Shown here piece by piece: positions 23,191-30,150 of a DNA stretch of 30,150 nt (positions are counted from its first letter, which is position 1; every line of letters starts with the position of its first letter). The notes below the pieces were generated by a model. The model was given only the letters and a program-made list of their open reading frames with translations. It was not told where the DNA came from and ran no database searches. The stretch comes from an uncultured Eubacteriales bacterium (GTDB lineage: Bacteria; Bacillota; Clostridia; Oscillospirales; Oscillospiraceae). Both the position numbers and the translations under genes were made by a program. The stretch spans positions 1 through 30,150 of the forward strand of contig URXY01000020.1 in assembly GCA_900552015.1 (NCBI GenBank), written 5' to 3'.

Positions 23191-23307
23191 TCATTTGTTT
23201 TCTTTCTTTTTCATGCGGCGCTCAATGTGGCGCAGGCCGAGCAGGCACAGCCATGAGGCGGCACCAAGCAGCAGCGAACCGAGCGCATAACCCTGTTTCT
23301 TTTTCAT
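23191..23307 (-). CDS. 38-residue single-pass membrane peptide downstream of htrA
   Basis: A small ORF with ATG 23307 and a clear AAAGGAG about 5 bp upstream, 19 bp after the htrA stop. The product begins MKKK, has one hydrophobic helix (about 8-26) and ends with a charged RRMKKKENK tail. Both ends are basic, so topology is ambiguous. It is the last gene of the spoIID-to-htrA string and abuts a terminator, which supports its being real. Position suggests a link to HtrA or the sensor kinase, but this is inference. No family recognised. Confidence 0.65.
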   Translation of the reverse strand: MKKKQGYALGSLLLGAASWLCLLGLRHIERRMKKKENK

Positions 23308-23326
23308 GATAGCTCCTTTGCAAGAA

Positions 23327-24616
23327 TTACGACGTGCTTTCACGTAGAATGACATCGACGGTAGAACGCTTTCCGTTCCGCTCATAGGTGAGGGTGAGCG
23401 TTTCGCCTGCGTCGTGACGGCGGCGGATGCGCAGAAGATCAGCAGACTTGGTGAGCGTTTCACCGTCAGCCTCAAGGAGCAGGTCTTCTTTCCGGATGCC
23501 CGCCTCCTCACCGGGGCCGCCGGGCGTGACATCCATCACGCGCAGCGCGGTCTCGCCGCTGTCCAGGATGACAGGCACGGTCTGTACCGAGATGCCGATC
23601 ATCACTTCGCCGTGCACCTCGCCGTAGGCGATGAGGTCATTGATCATGTAAGCCGTTGAGGAAATGGGGATGGCGAAGCCGAGGCCTTCGACGCTGGTGG
23701 TCGAGGACGAGCCCATCTTCATCGTGTTGATGCCGACGACCTGTCCGTACACGTTGATGAGAGGACCGCCGGAGTTGCCATTGTTGAGCGCGGCATTCGT
23801 CTGGATGAGTGTCATCGTCACGCCGTCGACCGCTACATCGCGGTTGATGGCCGAAACGATGCCGTCGGTCAGCGTGCCGCGCAGCTCCACGCCGAGCGGG
23901 TTGCCGATGGCGTAGACGGGATCGCCGACGGTCAGCGCATCAGAATCGCCGAATTCCGCGGCGGGAAGACCGGATGCGTCGATCTTGATGACGGCAAGGT
24001 CCTTTTCCTCATCGAGGCCCAGGAGCCGCGCACGGTGATTCTCGCCTGTGTCGAGCACGACATAGCACTCCGAGCCACCCGCGATGACGTGGGCGTTCGT
24101 CAGGATATAGCCGTCAGAGGTGAAGATAACGCCCGTGCCGACCATGGCGCTACCGTCGCTCATGCCGGTGAGCACGGTGACGGTGGAGGGGTTGACCTTC
24201 TGATAGATATCCTGGATGGTCAATGCCTCGCCGTGGGTCTCGCTGTAGCGGAGCTTGACCTTGTCGGTGTTGGGCAGGCGCTTGATGGTCGTTTCGCCGT
24301 GGTCGTCGCTGTCATAATAGGTCTGCTCGCCGCGATGCTCAAAATGACCGTCATCGTAGGAGGTGTAGCGGTCGAAGACACCGCTGTACCACAGCGCGGT
24401 GATCGTGCCGCTGAGCACGAAGAGGGCGAGCATGCAGAAAAGGAATATCTTCAGTCCCTTTCTGCGGCGCGGCGGGGGAGGGGACGCGTTCTTCTTTCCG
24501 GGCAGCGGCGTCGGCTGCACGTAGCGCTCCACAATGGGCGTAACGTGCGCTTCATAGTGCAGGACGACCTCCTGCGGTTCGCTGAACGGCTCCATATTCT
24601 CGTTGGGATGGTCCAT
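23327..24616 (-). CDS. HtrA/DegP-family trypsin-like serine protease with PDZ domain
   Basis: 429 residues. A proline-rich cytoplasmic tail (1-53) leads to one transmembrane helix (about 54-77), an acidic linker, the chymotrypsin-fold protease with triad H176 (TNAHVI), D206 (KDLAVIKID) and S282 (GNSGGPL), and one C-terminal PDZ domain (about 338-428). This is the usual Firmicute HtrA layout for quality control of exported proteins. ATG 24616 has AGGAG upstream. It follows the sensor kinase by 23 bp. Two known precedents pair HtrA with a two-component system: CssRS-htrA and the WalRK-htrC operon. Confidence 0.94.
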   Translation of the reverse strand: MDHPNENMEPFSEPQEVVLHYEAHVTPIVERYVQPTPLPGKKNASPPPPRRRKGLKIFLFCMLALFVLSGTITALWYSGVFDRYTSYDDGHFEHRGEQTYYDSDDHGETTIKRLPNTDKVKLRYSETHGEALTIQDIYQKVNPSTVTVLTGMSDGSAMVGTGVIFTSDGYILTNAHVIAGGSECYVVLDTGENHRARLLGLDEEKDLAVIKIDASGLPAAEFGDSDALTVGDPVYAIGNPLGVELRGTLTDGIVSAINRDVAVDGVTMTLIQTNAALNNGNSGGPLINVYGQVVGINTMKMGSSSTTSVEGLGFAIPISSTAYMINDLIAYGEVHGEVMIGISVQTVPVILDSGETALRVMDVTPGGPGEEAGIRKEDLLLEADGETLTKSADLLRIRRRHDAGETLTLTYERNGKRSTVDVILRESTS

Positions 24617-24639
24617 AGCTGCTGTTCTCCTGTGAGACG

Positions 24640-26121
24640 TTACTGCGGGGTCAGGCCGCCCGCCAGCGTGATGGTGAAGGTGAAGGTCGTCAGCCCGTTC
24701 TCGCTGGTCACGGCGATGTGTTCCTTGTGCTGCTCGAGAATCGTCTTGACCACATAAAGGCCGAGGCCCACGCCGTCTTTATCCTCCGAGCGGGACTTGT
24801 CGCTCTTGTGGAAGCGTTCAAAGAGCAGCGGGATCTCTTCGGCGGGGATGGTGTCCCCCTCGTTGCGGACAGAGACGAGTGCCTTGCCATTGAGCGTCGT
24901 CACGCCGAGGTAGAGCGCCGAGCCAGCGCGGGCGAACTTCGTCGCATTTTCGAGCAGGTTGTAGATGACCTGTGTAATGAGATCATTGTCGCCGAGGACC
25001 ATGATGCTGCCGTCGGGAATGTCGGCGTCTACATCGAGCCCTCGGTCAGTGATCTTCTTTTCCATCGAGATGAGCACGCGGCGCATACTCTCACATACGT
25101 CGAAGGGGGCCTTCGTGCGCGTTAAGTCACGCGACTGAAGCTGCGAGACCTCGAGCATCCGGCGCACCAGGCGGGAAAGACGCCTCGCCTCGTCCGAAAT
25201 GATGCGCAGGTATTCCTTTTCCTGCTCGGGCGGGATGGTGCCGTCTAAAATGCCGTCGGTGTAACCGGCGATGGTCGTCATGGGGGTCTTCAGCTCGTGA
25301 GAGACGTTCGCGATGAATTCGCGGCGCTGGCGCTCGGTCTCCTGCAAGGAGTCGGCCATGCTGTTAAAGGCCTCGGCCAGCTCCGTGATCTCTGTGACGC
25401 CCTCATAGTTGTGCATGCGCACGTCGAAGTTGCCCTCGGCAAAGCGGCGTGTTGCCTCGGCCATCTCGTGGATGGGACGCGACTGGCGCATACTGACCCA
25501 TGCGCTCACGACGAACGAGAGCAGCAGCACCGTCACCGCTGTCATGAAGAAGAGACCGATGAACGTGCGCCACATCGTCGTCAGAGCCCGCGCGCCGGTC
25601 ACGGCGAGGACAAAGCCGACGGTCGCGCCGCCTGAGTCGATCGGGACGCCGACGACGAAATGCGTGTCAGGATAGATGCCGCCGAGCGTCGTGCGCGCGG
25701 TGTACTCATTGCCGCTCAACGCGCCGTCGATCACCTCCTGCGGCATCGTCAGCACGCGGTTAGCGAGCGTTGAATCAGTCGTGAGAAGCAGGTTGCCGTC
25801 CGTGTTGCAGATGAGGAACTGTGAATCCGTCACGCTGGAGGCAAAATCCGCGAGCTCGCGAAGCCCCGTGAGCGAGCCGCTCTCGATATACGACGACACC
25901 ATGTGAGATACGACCGTCGCCTTGCTCTGCATCTGCTCGCTGCGCTCGTCGATGGCATAGGAATACGTCAGGGCGAAGAACGCGCTGCCGAGCAGTGCGA
26001 GCGTCAGCATGACGACGCTGGCCGTGAGCATGAAGTTCTGCCAGTAAATGGTCAAGCAGCGGTTTTTGAGCTTCCACGACCAGCCCTTTTTCTGCTTTTT
26101 TTCTTTTTTCTCTTCAGCCAT
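24640..26121 (-). CDS. Membrane sensor histidine kinase (HAMP-HisKA-HATPase)
   Basis: 493 residues. A lysine-rich tail, transmembrane helix 1 (about 29-53), an external sensor domain of about 130 residues with PAS/Cache-like character, transmembrane helix 2 (about 184-208), HAMP (about 209-262), a HisKA domain with phosphorylated H275 in NVSHELKTP, then HATPase_c with the N box NLLENATKF (N392) and G box DGVGLGLYVVK (449-459). ATG 26121 lies 5 bp after the regulator stop; its ribosome site is weak, so coupling is likely. The ligand is unknown. It resembles PhoR/WalK/CssS-type kinases but lacks the cytoplasmic PAS typical of WalK. Confidence 0.93.
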   Translation of the reverse strand: MAEEKKEKKQKKGWSWKLKNRCLTIYWQNFMLTASVVMLTLALLGSAFFALTYSYAIDERSEQMQSKATVVSHMVSSYIESGSLTGLRELADFASSVTDSQFLICNTDGNLLLTTDSTLANRVLTMPQEVIDGALSGNEYTARTTLGGIYPDTHFVVGVPIDSGGATVGFVLAVTGARALTTMWRTFIGLFFMTAVTVLLLSFVVSAWVSMRQSRPIHEMAEATRRFAEGNFDVRMHNYEGVTEITELAEAFNSMADSLQETERQRREFIANVSHELKTPMTTIAGYTDGILDGTIPPEQEKEYLRIISDEARRLSRLVRRMLEVSQLQSRDLTRTKAPFDVCESMRRVLISMEKKITDRGLDVDADIPDGSIMVLGDNDLITQVIYNLLENATKFARAGSALYLGVTTLNGKALVSVRNEGDTIPAEEIPLLFERFHKSDKSRSEDKDGVGLGLYVVKTILEQHKEHIAVTSENGLTTFTFTITLAGGLTPQ

Positions 26122-26126
26122 GGGTA

Positions 26127-26807
26127 TTACTTCACTTCGAATTTGTAGCCGACGCCCCAAACGGTCTTGAGCGCCCACTGGTCGCTGACGTTTTCGACCT
26201 TTTCACGAAGGCGCTTGACGTGCACGTCCACCGTGCGTGAGTCACCGAAGTAGTCAAAGCCCCACACCTCATCGAGCAGCTGGTTGCGCGTGTAAACGCG
26301 GTTCGGCGTTGCGGCGAGGTGGTAGAGCAGCTCCAGCTCCTTGGGCGGCGTATCGATCTTCTTGCCGTCGACGATGAGCTCGTAGGAGTCGAGGTCGATG
26401 ACAAGCTTATCAAAGACGAGACGCTTGTGCGTGTCCTCGGGGATCTCGCTGCGGCGCAGCACGGCATTGATGCGCGCGAGCAGCTCCTTCATCTCAAAGG
26501 GCTTGACGACATAGTCGTCCGCACCCATCTCAAGGCCATGGATGCGGTCGTTGACCTCGCCCTTGGCGGTGAGCATGATGATGGGGCACTTGGATGTTTC
26601 GCGGATCTTGGCGCACACGCCCCAGCCGTCGAGCACGGGGAGCATCACATCGAGCAGCACAAGATCAGGCTCCTGCGCCTTAAATTCCTCGACTGCCTTG
26701 CCGCCGTCAGCGGCGATGCGGACGTCGAAGCCTTCTTTGTCGAGATACATTTTGATGAGGTTGGAGATGTTGTTATCGTCTTCCACGACAAGAATATTGC
26801 GTGCCAT
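26127..26807 (-). CDS. OmpR/PhoB-family response regulator
   Basis: 226 residues. The receiver begins NILVVEDDNN, with phosphoacceptor D53 in LVLLDVMLPVLDG and the KPF motif. The C-terminal winged helix shows PPKELELLYHLA and the recognition helix SRTVDVHVKRLREKVE. I took ATG 26807, preceded by AAAAGGGAAACGG, because the family begins with this sequence. Its own promoter region carries direct half-sites and a palindrome, so autoregulation is likely. The cognate kinase follows. Confidence 0.94.
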   Translation of the reverse strand: MARNILVVEDDNNISNLIKMYLDKEGFDVRIAADGGKAVEEFKAQEPDLVLLDVMLPVLDGWGVCAKIRETSKCPIIMLTAKGEVNDRIHGLEMGADDYVVKPFEMKELLARINAVLRRSEIPEDTHKRLVFDKLVIDLDSYELIVDGKKIDTPPKELELLYHLAATPNRVYTRNQLLDEVWGFDYFGDSRTVDVHVKRLREKVENVSDQWALKTVWGVGYKFEVK

Positions 26808-26865
26808 GCCGTTTCCCTTTTCGCACAAGCGTGCGCCTTTCTCCTGTGATTCGTTGTTTATCGTT

Positions 26866-26907
26866 ATTATACGCGATATCGCGCGCTTTTCCTGAACTTT
26901 TTGTTAA
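26866..26907 (-). promoter_or_regulatory. Promoter and operators of the two-component system-htrA operon
   Basis: On the minus strand a perfect TATAAT (26866-26871) lacks a good -35 at 17 bp. Instead TTAACA (26902-26907) and TTCAGG (26891-26896), 11 bp apart, resemble PhoB/PhoP-type direct repeats and would place an OmpR-family activator at the -35. A perfect 12-bp palindrome CGCGATATCGCG (26872-26883) fills the space next to the -10. Confidence 0.6.
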
Positions 26908-26908
26908 G

Positions 26909-28042
26909 TTAAGAGGCGCTTCTGCGCGCGGAGAGCTCATTGAGTGCCGCAATGGGCAGCGAGCCTGCACGCAGGCGGGCAAGAAGCGAGGACCAGTCCT
27001 CCTGCACGGACGTATCATCATCGAGCAGGACCGTGCAGCCACCGCTGTGCGCCGCGCGCAAGACTGCGTTGGTTGCGCGTGTGACGGAAGAGGAGGGGAG
27101 CCCTGCACTGTAGTCCAGGTCAAAGACGATGGGGCAATAGCCAGCGCTCTGCACCGCGCGCACCGTTTCATCCGCGGCGTTTTCCAACACGACGAGCCGG
27201 GTCTTGCGGTTGCAGGCAGTCCAGAGCGCGTCATTCGCGCGCTCAATGGCGGCGACAGTCCGCCCGCCGCCCGCCGACGCGTCGACCTTCAGTGCAACAG
27301 CGCTGCCGCCGACGCTGAGACGCCGCAGCAGGTCGCCCGAATCGAATAGCTGCTGCTCCGTGAAGAGAAACGTCGCCTTCGCGCCGATATCCTCCAGCGC
27401 GGACAAAAGCTCCAGCGAGAGCGCCGCGTCCGTCACCGGTAGGGTGAGATAGACAGGGTCCTTGTCGTTATCCGTGTTGGGCCGGGGCGTATCATCCGGC
27501 GTGAGCTCGCCTGTATGCGCCTTGACGTATTCGTTGTAGCGCTGCGCCATGGGAGCCGCGGCCGCGTCGATGAACTTCGCGTCCGACAGCACGACCGAAT
27601 CGCTCTTGATGCGCACAAGGTAGCCATAGGTGATGCGCGTGTAGCTGTAGTCGAGCGCGAAGAACTGCGTCAGAAGATCGATGGGCAGAAAGACCACATC
27701 GCCGCGCACAAGGGCCGCGCCGCTGTATGACCGCCCGTTCTGGTCGCTCACCGCGCCGCTTGAGAGGTCGAACGTCAGCGCGCTGCCCTGGCGGTACACA
27801 ACGACGGTCTGCTTGTCGCGGCTGCGGGAGTAGAAGACGCCAAGGTCCGAGCCGGAAATGGCGGTGCTGGACAAATACAGCCGCCCGCCGGACCAGAAGG
27901 GCATCGTGTCGTCGCTCAGACTCAGAAGCTGGTCGTTGACGGCGGTGAAGTAGACTGTCGTGTCGGCAAACGTCGTTTCGGGAACGAGCGAGCAGAGCAT
28001 CAAAACCGTCAGCAGCAGGCACAAAAGCCGCTTGCACTTCAT
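26909..28042 (-). CDS. Secreted copper-amine-oxidase-like stalk plus degenerate polysaccharide deacetylase domain
   Basis: 377 residues with a Sec signal peptide (about 1-29). Residues 30-150 resemble the copper amine oxidase N-domain-like module used as a stalk in many clostridial surface proteins. A short linker (about 160-195) precedes a domain that follows a NodB deacetylase in outline but has lost its catalytic residues: VYLTLPVTDA (197-206) stands where V-LTFDDGPS is expected, VALKVDAS replaces the metal-binding HxxxH block, and TVLLDD (337-342) replaces VLLHD. It is probably a non-catalytic, carbohydrate-binding or scaffolding protein. ATG 28042 follows AAAGGAGG; a GTG at 28051 is less likely. 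A strong promoter precedes it. Domain assignments are by eye. Confidence 0.7.
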   Translation of the reverse strand: MKCKRLLCLLLTVLMLCSLVPETTFADTTVYFTAVNDQLLSLSDDTMPFWSGGRLYLSSTAISGSDLGVFYSRSRDKQTVVVYRQGSALTFDLSSGAVSDQNGRSYSGAALVRGDVVFLPIDLLTQFFALDYSYTRITYGYLVRIKSDSVVLSDAKFIDAAAAPMAQRYNEYVKAHTGELTPDDTPRPNTDNDKDPVYLTLPVTDAALSLELLSALEDIGAKATFLFTEQQLFDSGDLLRRLSVGGSAVALKVDASAGGGRTVAAIERANDALWTACNRKTRLVVLENAADETVRAVQSAGYCPIVFDLDYSAGLPSSSVTRATNAVLRAAHSGGCTVLLDDDTSVQEDWSSLLARLRAGSLPIAALNELSARRSAS

Positions 28043-28071
28043 CGCCGTCACCTCCTTTGCTTTATCTTGCT

Positions 28072-28100
28072 ATTATATCAATTTTCCGCGCGCTTTGCAA
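28072..28100 (-). promoter_or_regulatory. Sigma-A promoter of the pseudo-deacetylase gene
   Basis: On the minus strand TTGCAA (28095-28100) and TATAAT (28072-28077) with a 17-bp spacer, lying between spoIID and this gene. It suggests vegetative expression independent of spoIID. Confidence 0.82.
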
Positions 28101-28111
28101 TATCCTGTGCG

Positions 28112-29119
28112 TTACGCAGCGTCATAATGACCGACCGTGGCGCCCGAGAAATAGTGCTGCACGATCTCCTCGGCGGAATAGCCTTCCTTGGCGAGCGCGT
28201 TTGCGCCGTACTGGCTCATGCCGACGCCGTGACCGTAGCCCGTGACGTGGAAGGTAAAGGTGTTGTCCTTATATTCCACCGTGAACGACGGCGAGCGCAG
28301 CGAGAGCGCGGTGCGCAGGTCATTGCCGCGCAGCTTCACGCCGCCGACCGTCACGGACGCGACATAGTCCGAGTCGTTCCGCACGATGTCGCGCACCCAC
28401 GTGCTCGCATCGCCGGAGAAGTCGGCGTTTGGGTACGACTGAAGCACGAGCGATTTAAACTCCTCGGCGGTGAAGGCCGCGGTCGAGTAGTAGTTCGGCA
28501 CGAGCTCCTCATTTTCAGGGCTGTCGACCTTTTGAAGATAGGGCAGGTCATTCATCCACACATCGCCCGCGCCCTGTGTGCTGCCGTCGGCGGAGGAGAA
28601 GAATACCGCAAGGATGGGGACGCCGTCGTAGAGCAGCACCTCGCCGTCCGTTTCGCTCACGGCGCGCGCGAGCTTTTCTTCATAGTAGACGGCCATGCTG
28701 CCCCAGTTGGCCGCAGCCTGCTCGGCGCTTAAATATGCCTTGCAGCAGGTGTGGTCGTCGCAGGCGTCGGCATCGGGATGGTTGGCGCTGCCGCCACCGC
28801 GGATGCGGTAGAGCGTGTAAGTCCGCGCGGCGATGGCCTGTGCCTTGAGCGCCTCTTCTTCAAACGAGGCGGGCATCTCCGCGCGCAGCACGCCGAGAAG
28901 ATATGTGCCCATGTCCATTTCCTGCACCTGCCCCTGGATTTGGATGCGCAGGCGTTTTGCACTGTCGCGCTCGCCGGGGGAGAGGATCTCGCCCGAGGGC
29001 GCGGGAGACGTATTTTCGTCGGCGGGGGCGCGGACGTCGTCAAAGCGCCCGGCCGCCGCCCATGCGAGCAGCCAGATGAGACCGATGAGCAGAATGGTGA
29101 TGCGAAGCAAATGTTTCAA
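28112..29119 (-). CDS. spoIID: Stage II sporulation protein D (SpoIID lytic transglycosylase)
   Basis: 335 residues. A transmembrane/signal helix at about 4-23 exports the enzyme. SpoIID cleaves glycan strands during forespore engulfment together with SpoIIP and SpoIIM. The catalytic glutamate is E81 in LRAEMPASFEEEALKAQAIAAR (read in parts), a cysteine cluster C120/C125/C126 corresponds to the zinc-binding pair of B. subtilis SpoIID, and YGHGVGMSQYGANALA near the C-terminus is diagnostic for the SpoIID/LytB family. I chose TTG 29119 because GAGGAGG lies 8 bp before it and the hydrophobic anchor starts at once; a longer ATG 29209 frame lies upstream of the predicted start of transcription. 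No spoIIP or spoIIM is in the window. Confidence 0.92.
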   Translation of the reverse strand: MKHLLRITILLIGLIWLLAWAAAGRFDDVRAPADENTSPAPSGEILSPGERDSAKRLRIQIQGQVQEMDMGTYLLGVLRAEMPASFEEEALKAQAIAARTYTLYRIRGGGSANHPDADACDDHTCCKAYLSAEQAAANWGSMAVYYEEKLARAVSETDGEVLLYDGVPILAVFFSSADGSTQGAGDVWMNDLPYLQKVDSPENEELVPNYYSTAAFTAEEFKSLVLQSYPNADFSGDASTWVRDIVRNDSDYVASVTVGGVKLRGNDLRTALSLRSPSFTVEYKDNTFTFHVTGYGHGVGMSQYGANALAKEGYSAEEIVQHYFSGATVGHYDAA

Positions 29120-29169
29120 AGCAGGTTCCTCCTCGCGGCGTGCGCCGCCGTCGTTGGTATCTTTAAAGC

Positions 29170-29198
29170 AGTGTATGAGAGCCTTGTCCGCAAAATGA
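29170..29198 (-). promoter_or_regulatory. Sigma-E promoter of spoIID
   Basis: On the minus strand TCATTTT (29192-29198) and CATACACT (29170-29177) are 14 bp apart. The -10 matches the sigma-E consensus CATACAMT at all eight positions and the -35 matches KCATATT at six of seven. Bacillus spoIID is itself sigma-E dependent. Confidence 0.8.
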
Positions 29199-29202
29199 TG
29201 AA

Positions 29203-29231
29203 TGGACAAACGGAACGAGGTGTGCTATCAT
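29203..29231 (+). promoter_or_regulatory. Candidate sigma-A promoter of the right-end membrane protein
   Basis: TGGACA (29203-29208) and TATCAT (29226-29231) with a 17-bp spacer, starting near 29238, about 73 nt before the GTG start. It is back to back with the spoIID sigma-E promoter. Confidence 0.55.
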
Positions 29232-29310
29232 ATTAAAATATCGGTTGATTTGGATTTTTCCGCGCGCTTCCCGCGCATCGGATGACAGAAACAGAAAGGA
29301 TCTGATATAT

Positions 29311-30051
29311 GTGAAGATCGTTCATTGGATCATGCTGGCGCTTTTTTCCGCCGCAGCGGGACTGCTGCGGCTTGGCCTGCTGTCCCATGGCTTTGACGAG
29401 AGCGGCCTGCCCGTCGCGATGAATGTCGAAACGCTGGCGCTGCCGGCGCTGCTGGTGCTCGCTGCCGTGGTGATGGCCCTGCTCGCGCACAGGCTGCCTG
29501 CCCGCCGCGAGCTCTGCGCGGGGATGGATATGTATTTCGACTTTGACCGCTCCACCTTCGCTGTCATGCTGATGGTGCTCGGCAGCTTTGCGCTGATTGG
29601 CTCGGCGGTGTGCGCGCTGGTTTTCTCCCTGCGCACGACGCTTACGATGCTCATGTCGGCCTTCATTGCGGTCGGCGCGGTGTGCCTGCTCTGGGCGACG
29701 ACGGCGCTGCGCCGCAGGACGGAATTTCCCGGCGTCGTGCTGCTCGTGCCGGTGTGCGCGCTGGTGCTGACGCTCATCTTCTTCTACCGCGAGCACGCGG
29801 CAGACCCCATCCTGCGCCACTACTACGTCGAAACGCTGGCGCTCGCGGCGCTGACGGTGCTGCTGCTCGAATTTGCAGCCTTTGCGTTCCGCGGCGGTGC
29901 GCCGCGGCTGCTGATGCCCGCAAGCTCGATGAGCATTATCCTCTGCGCGGCGGCATTGGCCGCGCGCCCCTCGCTTGCAGAAATTCTCTTCTACTTTGGC
30001 GGCGCGTGGATCGCGCTTGGCATCGGTGCGGCGGCGGACTTCGACCCCTGA
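29311..30051 (+). CDS. Multi-pass membrane protein of unknown function
   Basis: 246 residues, strongly hydrophobic, with about six to seven predicted transmembrane helices separated by short charged turns (for example HRLPARREL, LRRRTEF and YREHAADPILRHYY). I recognise no family and no catalytic motif. The GTG at 29311 follows AGAAAGGA; an upstream start at 29245 has no ribosome site and gives a non-membrane leader. It has its own promoter and terminator and is divergent from spoIID, so it is probably monocistronic. A transporter or signalling role would be a guess. Confidence 0.75.
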   Translation: MKIVHWIMLALFSAAAGLLRLGLLSHGFDESGLPVAMNVETLALPALLVLAAVVMALLAHRLPARRELCAGMDMYFDFDRSTFAVMLMVLGSFALIGSAVCALVFSLRTTLTMLMSAFIAVGAVCLLWATTALRRRTEFPGVVLLVPVCALVLTLIFFYREHAADPILRHYYVETLALAALTVLLLEFAAFAFRGGAPRLLMPASSMSIILCAAALAARPSLAEILFYFGGAWIALGIGAAADFDP

Positions 30052-30070
30052 GAGAAAATAAGTAAAACGA

Positions 30071-30099
30071 AAAAGGACGCCTTACGGCGTCCCTTTTCT
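30071..30099 (+). terminator. Terminator of the right-end membrane protein gene
   Basis: A 7-bp stem GGACGCC/GGCGTCC (30075-30081 with 30086-30092), TTAC loop, then CTTTTCTT. The remaining 50 bases to the window end show nothing recognisable. Confidence 0.8.
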
Positions 30100-30150
30100 T
30101 ATAAGATGGAAGATTGGATGAAAAGAAGCTATTGTCTCTTGCAAGTATTA

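Noticed and set aside
1..30150. CRISPR arrays, tRNA or rRNA genes, prophage, intact insertion sequences, toxin-antitoxin or defence genes
   Set aside because: No repeat-spacer pattern, cloverleaf, transposase, integrase or known defence motif was seen on either strand.

Overview
The window is about 60% GC and reads as the chromosome of a spore-forming, meso-diaminopimelate Firmicute, most likely a gut-type clostridium of the Oscillospirales (family is my inference). Support: Spo0A, SpoIVB and SpoIID are present, MurE carries the mDAP-type DNPR motif, Shine-Dalgarno sites are strong AAGGAGG types, sigma-A promoters are canonical, and a two-gene SufC/SufB Fe-S system of the kind known from anaerobes is present. 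I see no tRNA, rRNA, CRISPR array, prophage or intact transposon.

Left part (1-6667). A minus-strand pair, sufC-sufB, encodes a minimal Fe-S assembly machine next to a plus-strand ferritin-like protein. Then come a minus-strand Asp23/Gls24 protein and FakA (fatty acid kinase). From a divergent promoter pair, rsmD-coaD-coiled-coil protein run rightward to a strong terminator.

Central part (6668-20934). This is a reduced division and cell wall (dcw) cluster: mraZ, rsmH, ftsL, a PASTA transpeptidase, murE, mraY, ftsW, murG, then an antiparallel membrane-anchored endonuclease/exonuclease/phosphatase gene, then murA, ftsQ and ftsZ. murF, murD, murC, murB, ddl and ftsA are absent here. Sigma-A-like promoters precede mraZ, ftsW, murA and ftsZ; terminators follow murG and ftsZ. 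Just downstream of the mraZ promoter lies a 10-bp-periodic array of AAGTG boxes, a convincing MraZ autoregulatory operator.

Right part (20935-30150). spoIVB and spo0A follow, with a consensus 0A box upstream of spo0A. Converging on them from the right are minus-strand genes: spoIID (behind a near-consensus sigma-E promoter), a secreted protein with a degenerate polysaccharide-deacetylase fold, an OmpR-type response regulator, its histidine kinase, an HtrA-type protease and a 38-residue membrane peptide. A divergent multi-pass membrane protein of unknown function closes the window.

Overall the window links wall synthesis, division and sporulation. I found no clearly new multi-gene system. The most interesting items are regulatory (MraZ array, sigma-E promoter, 0A box, operator palindromes, a possible Shine-Dalgarno-masking switch), the two-gene Fe-S machine, the pseudo-deacetylase, an unusual Spo0A acidic pocket and a small ORF behind htrA.
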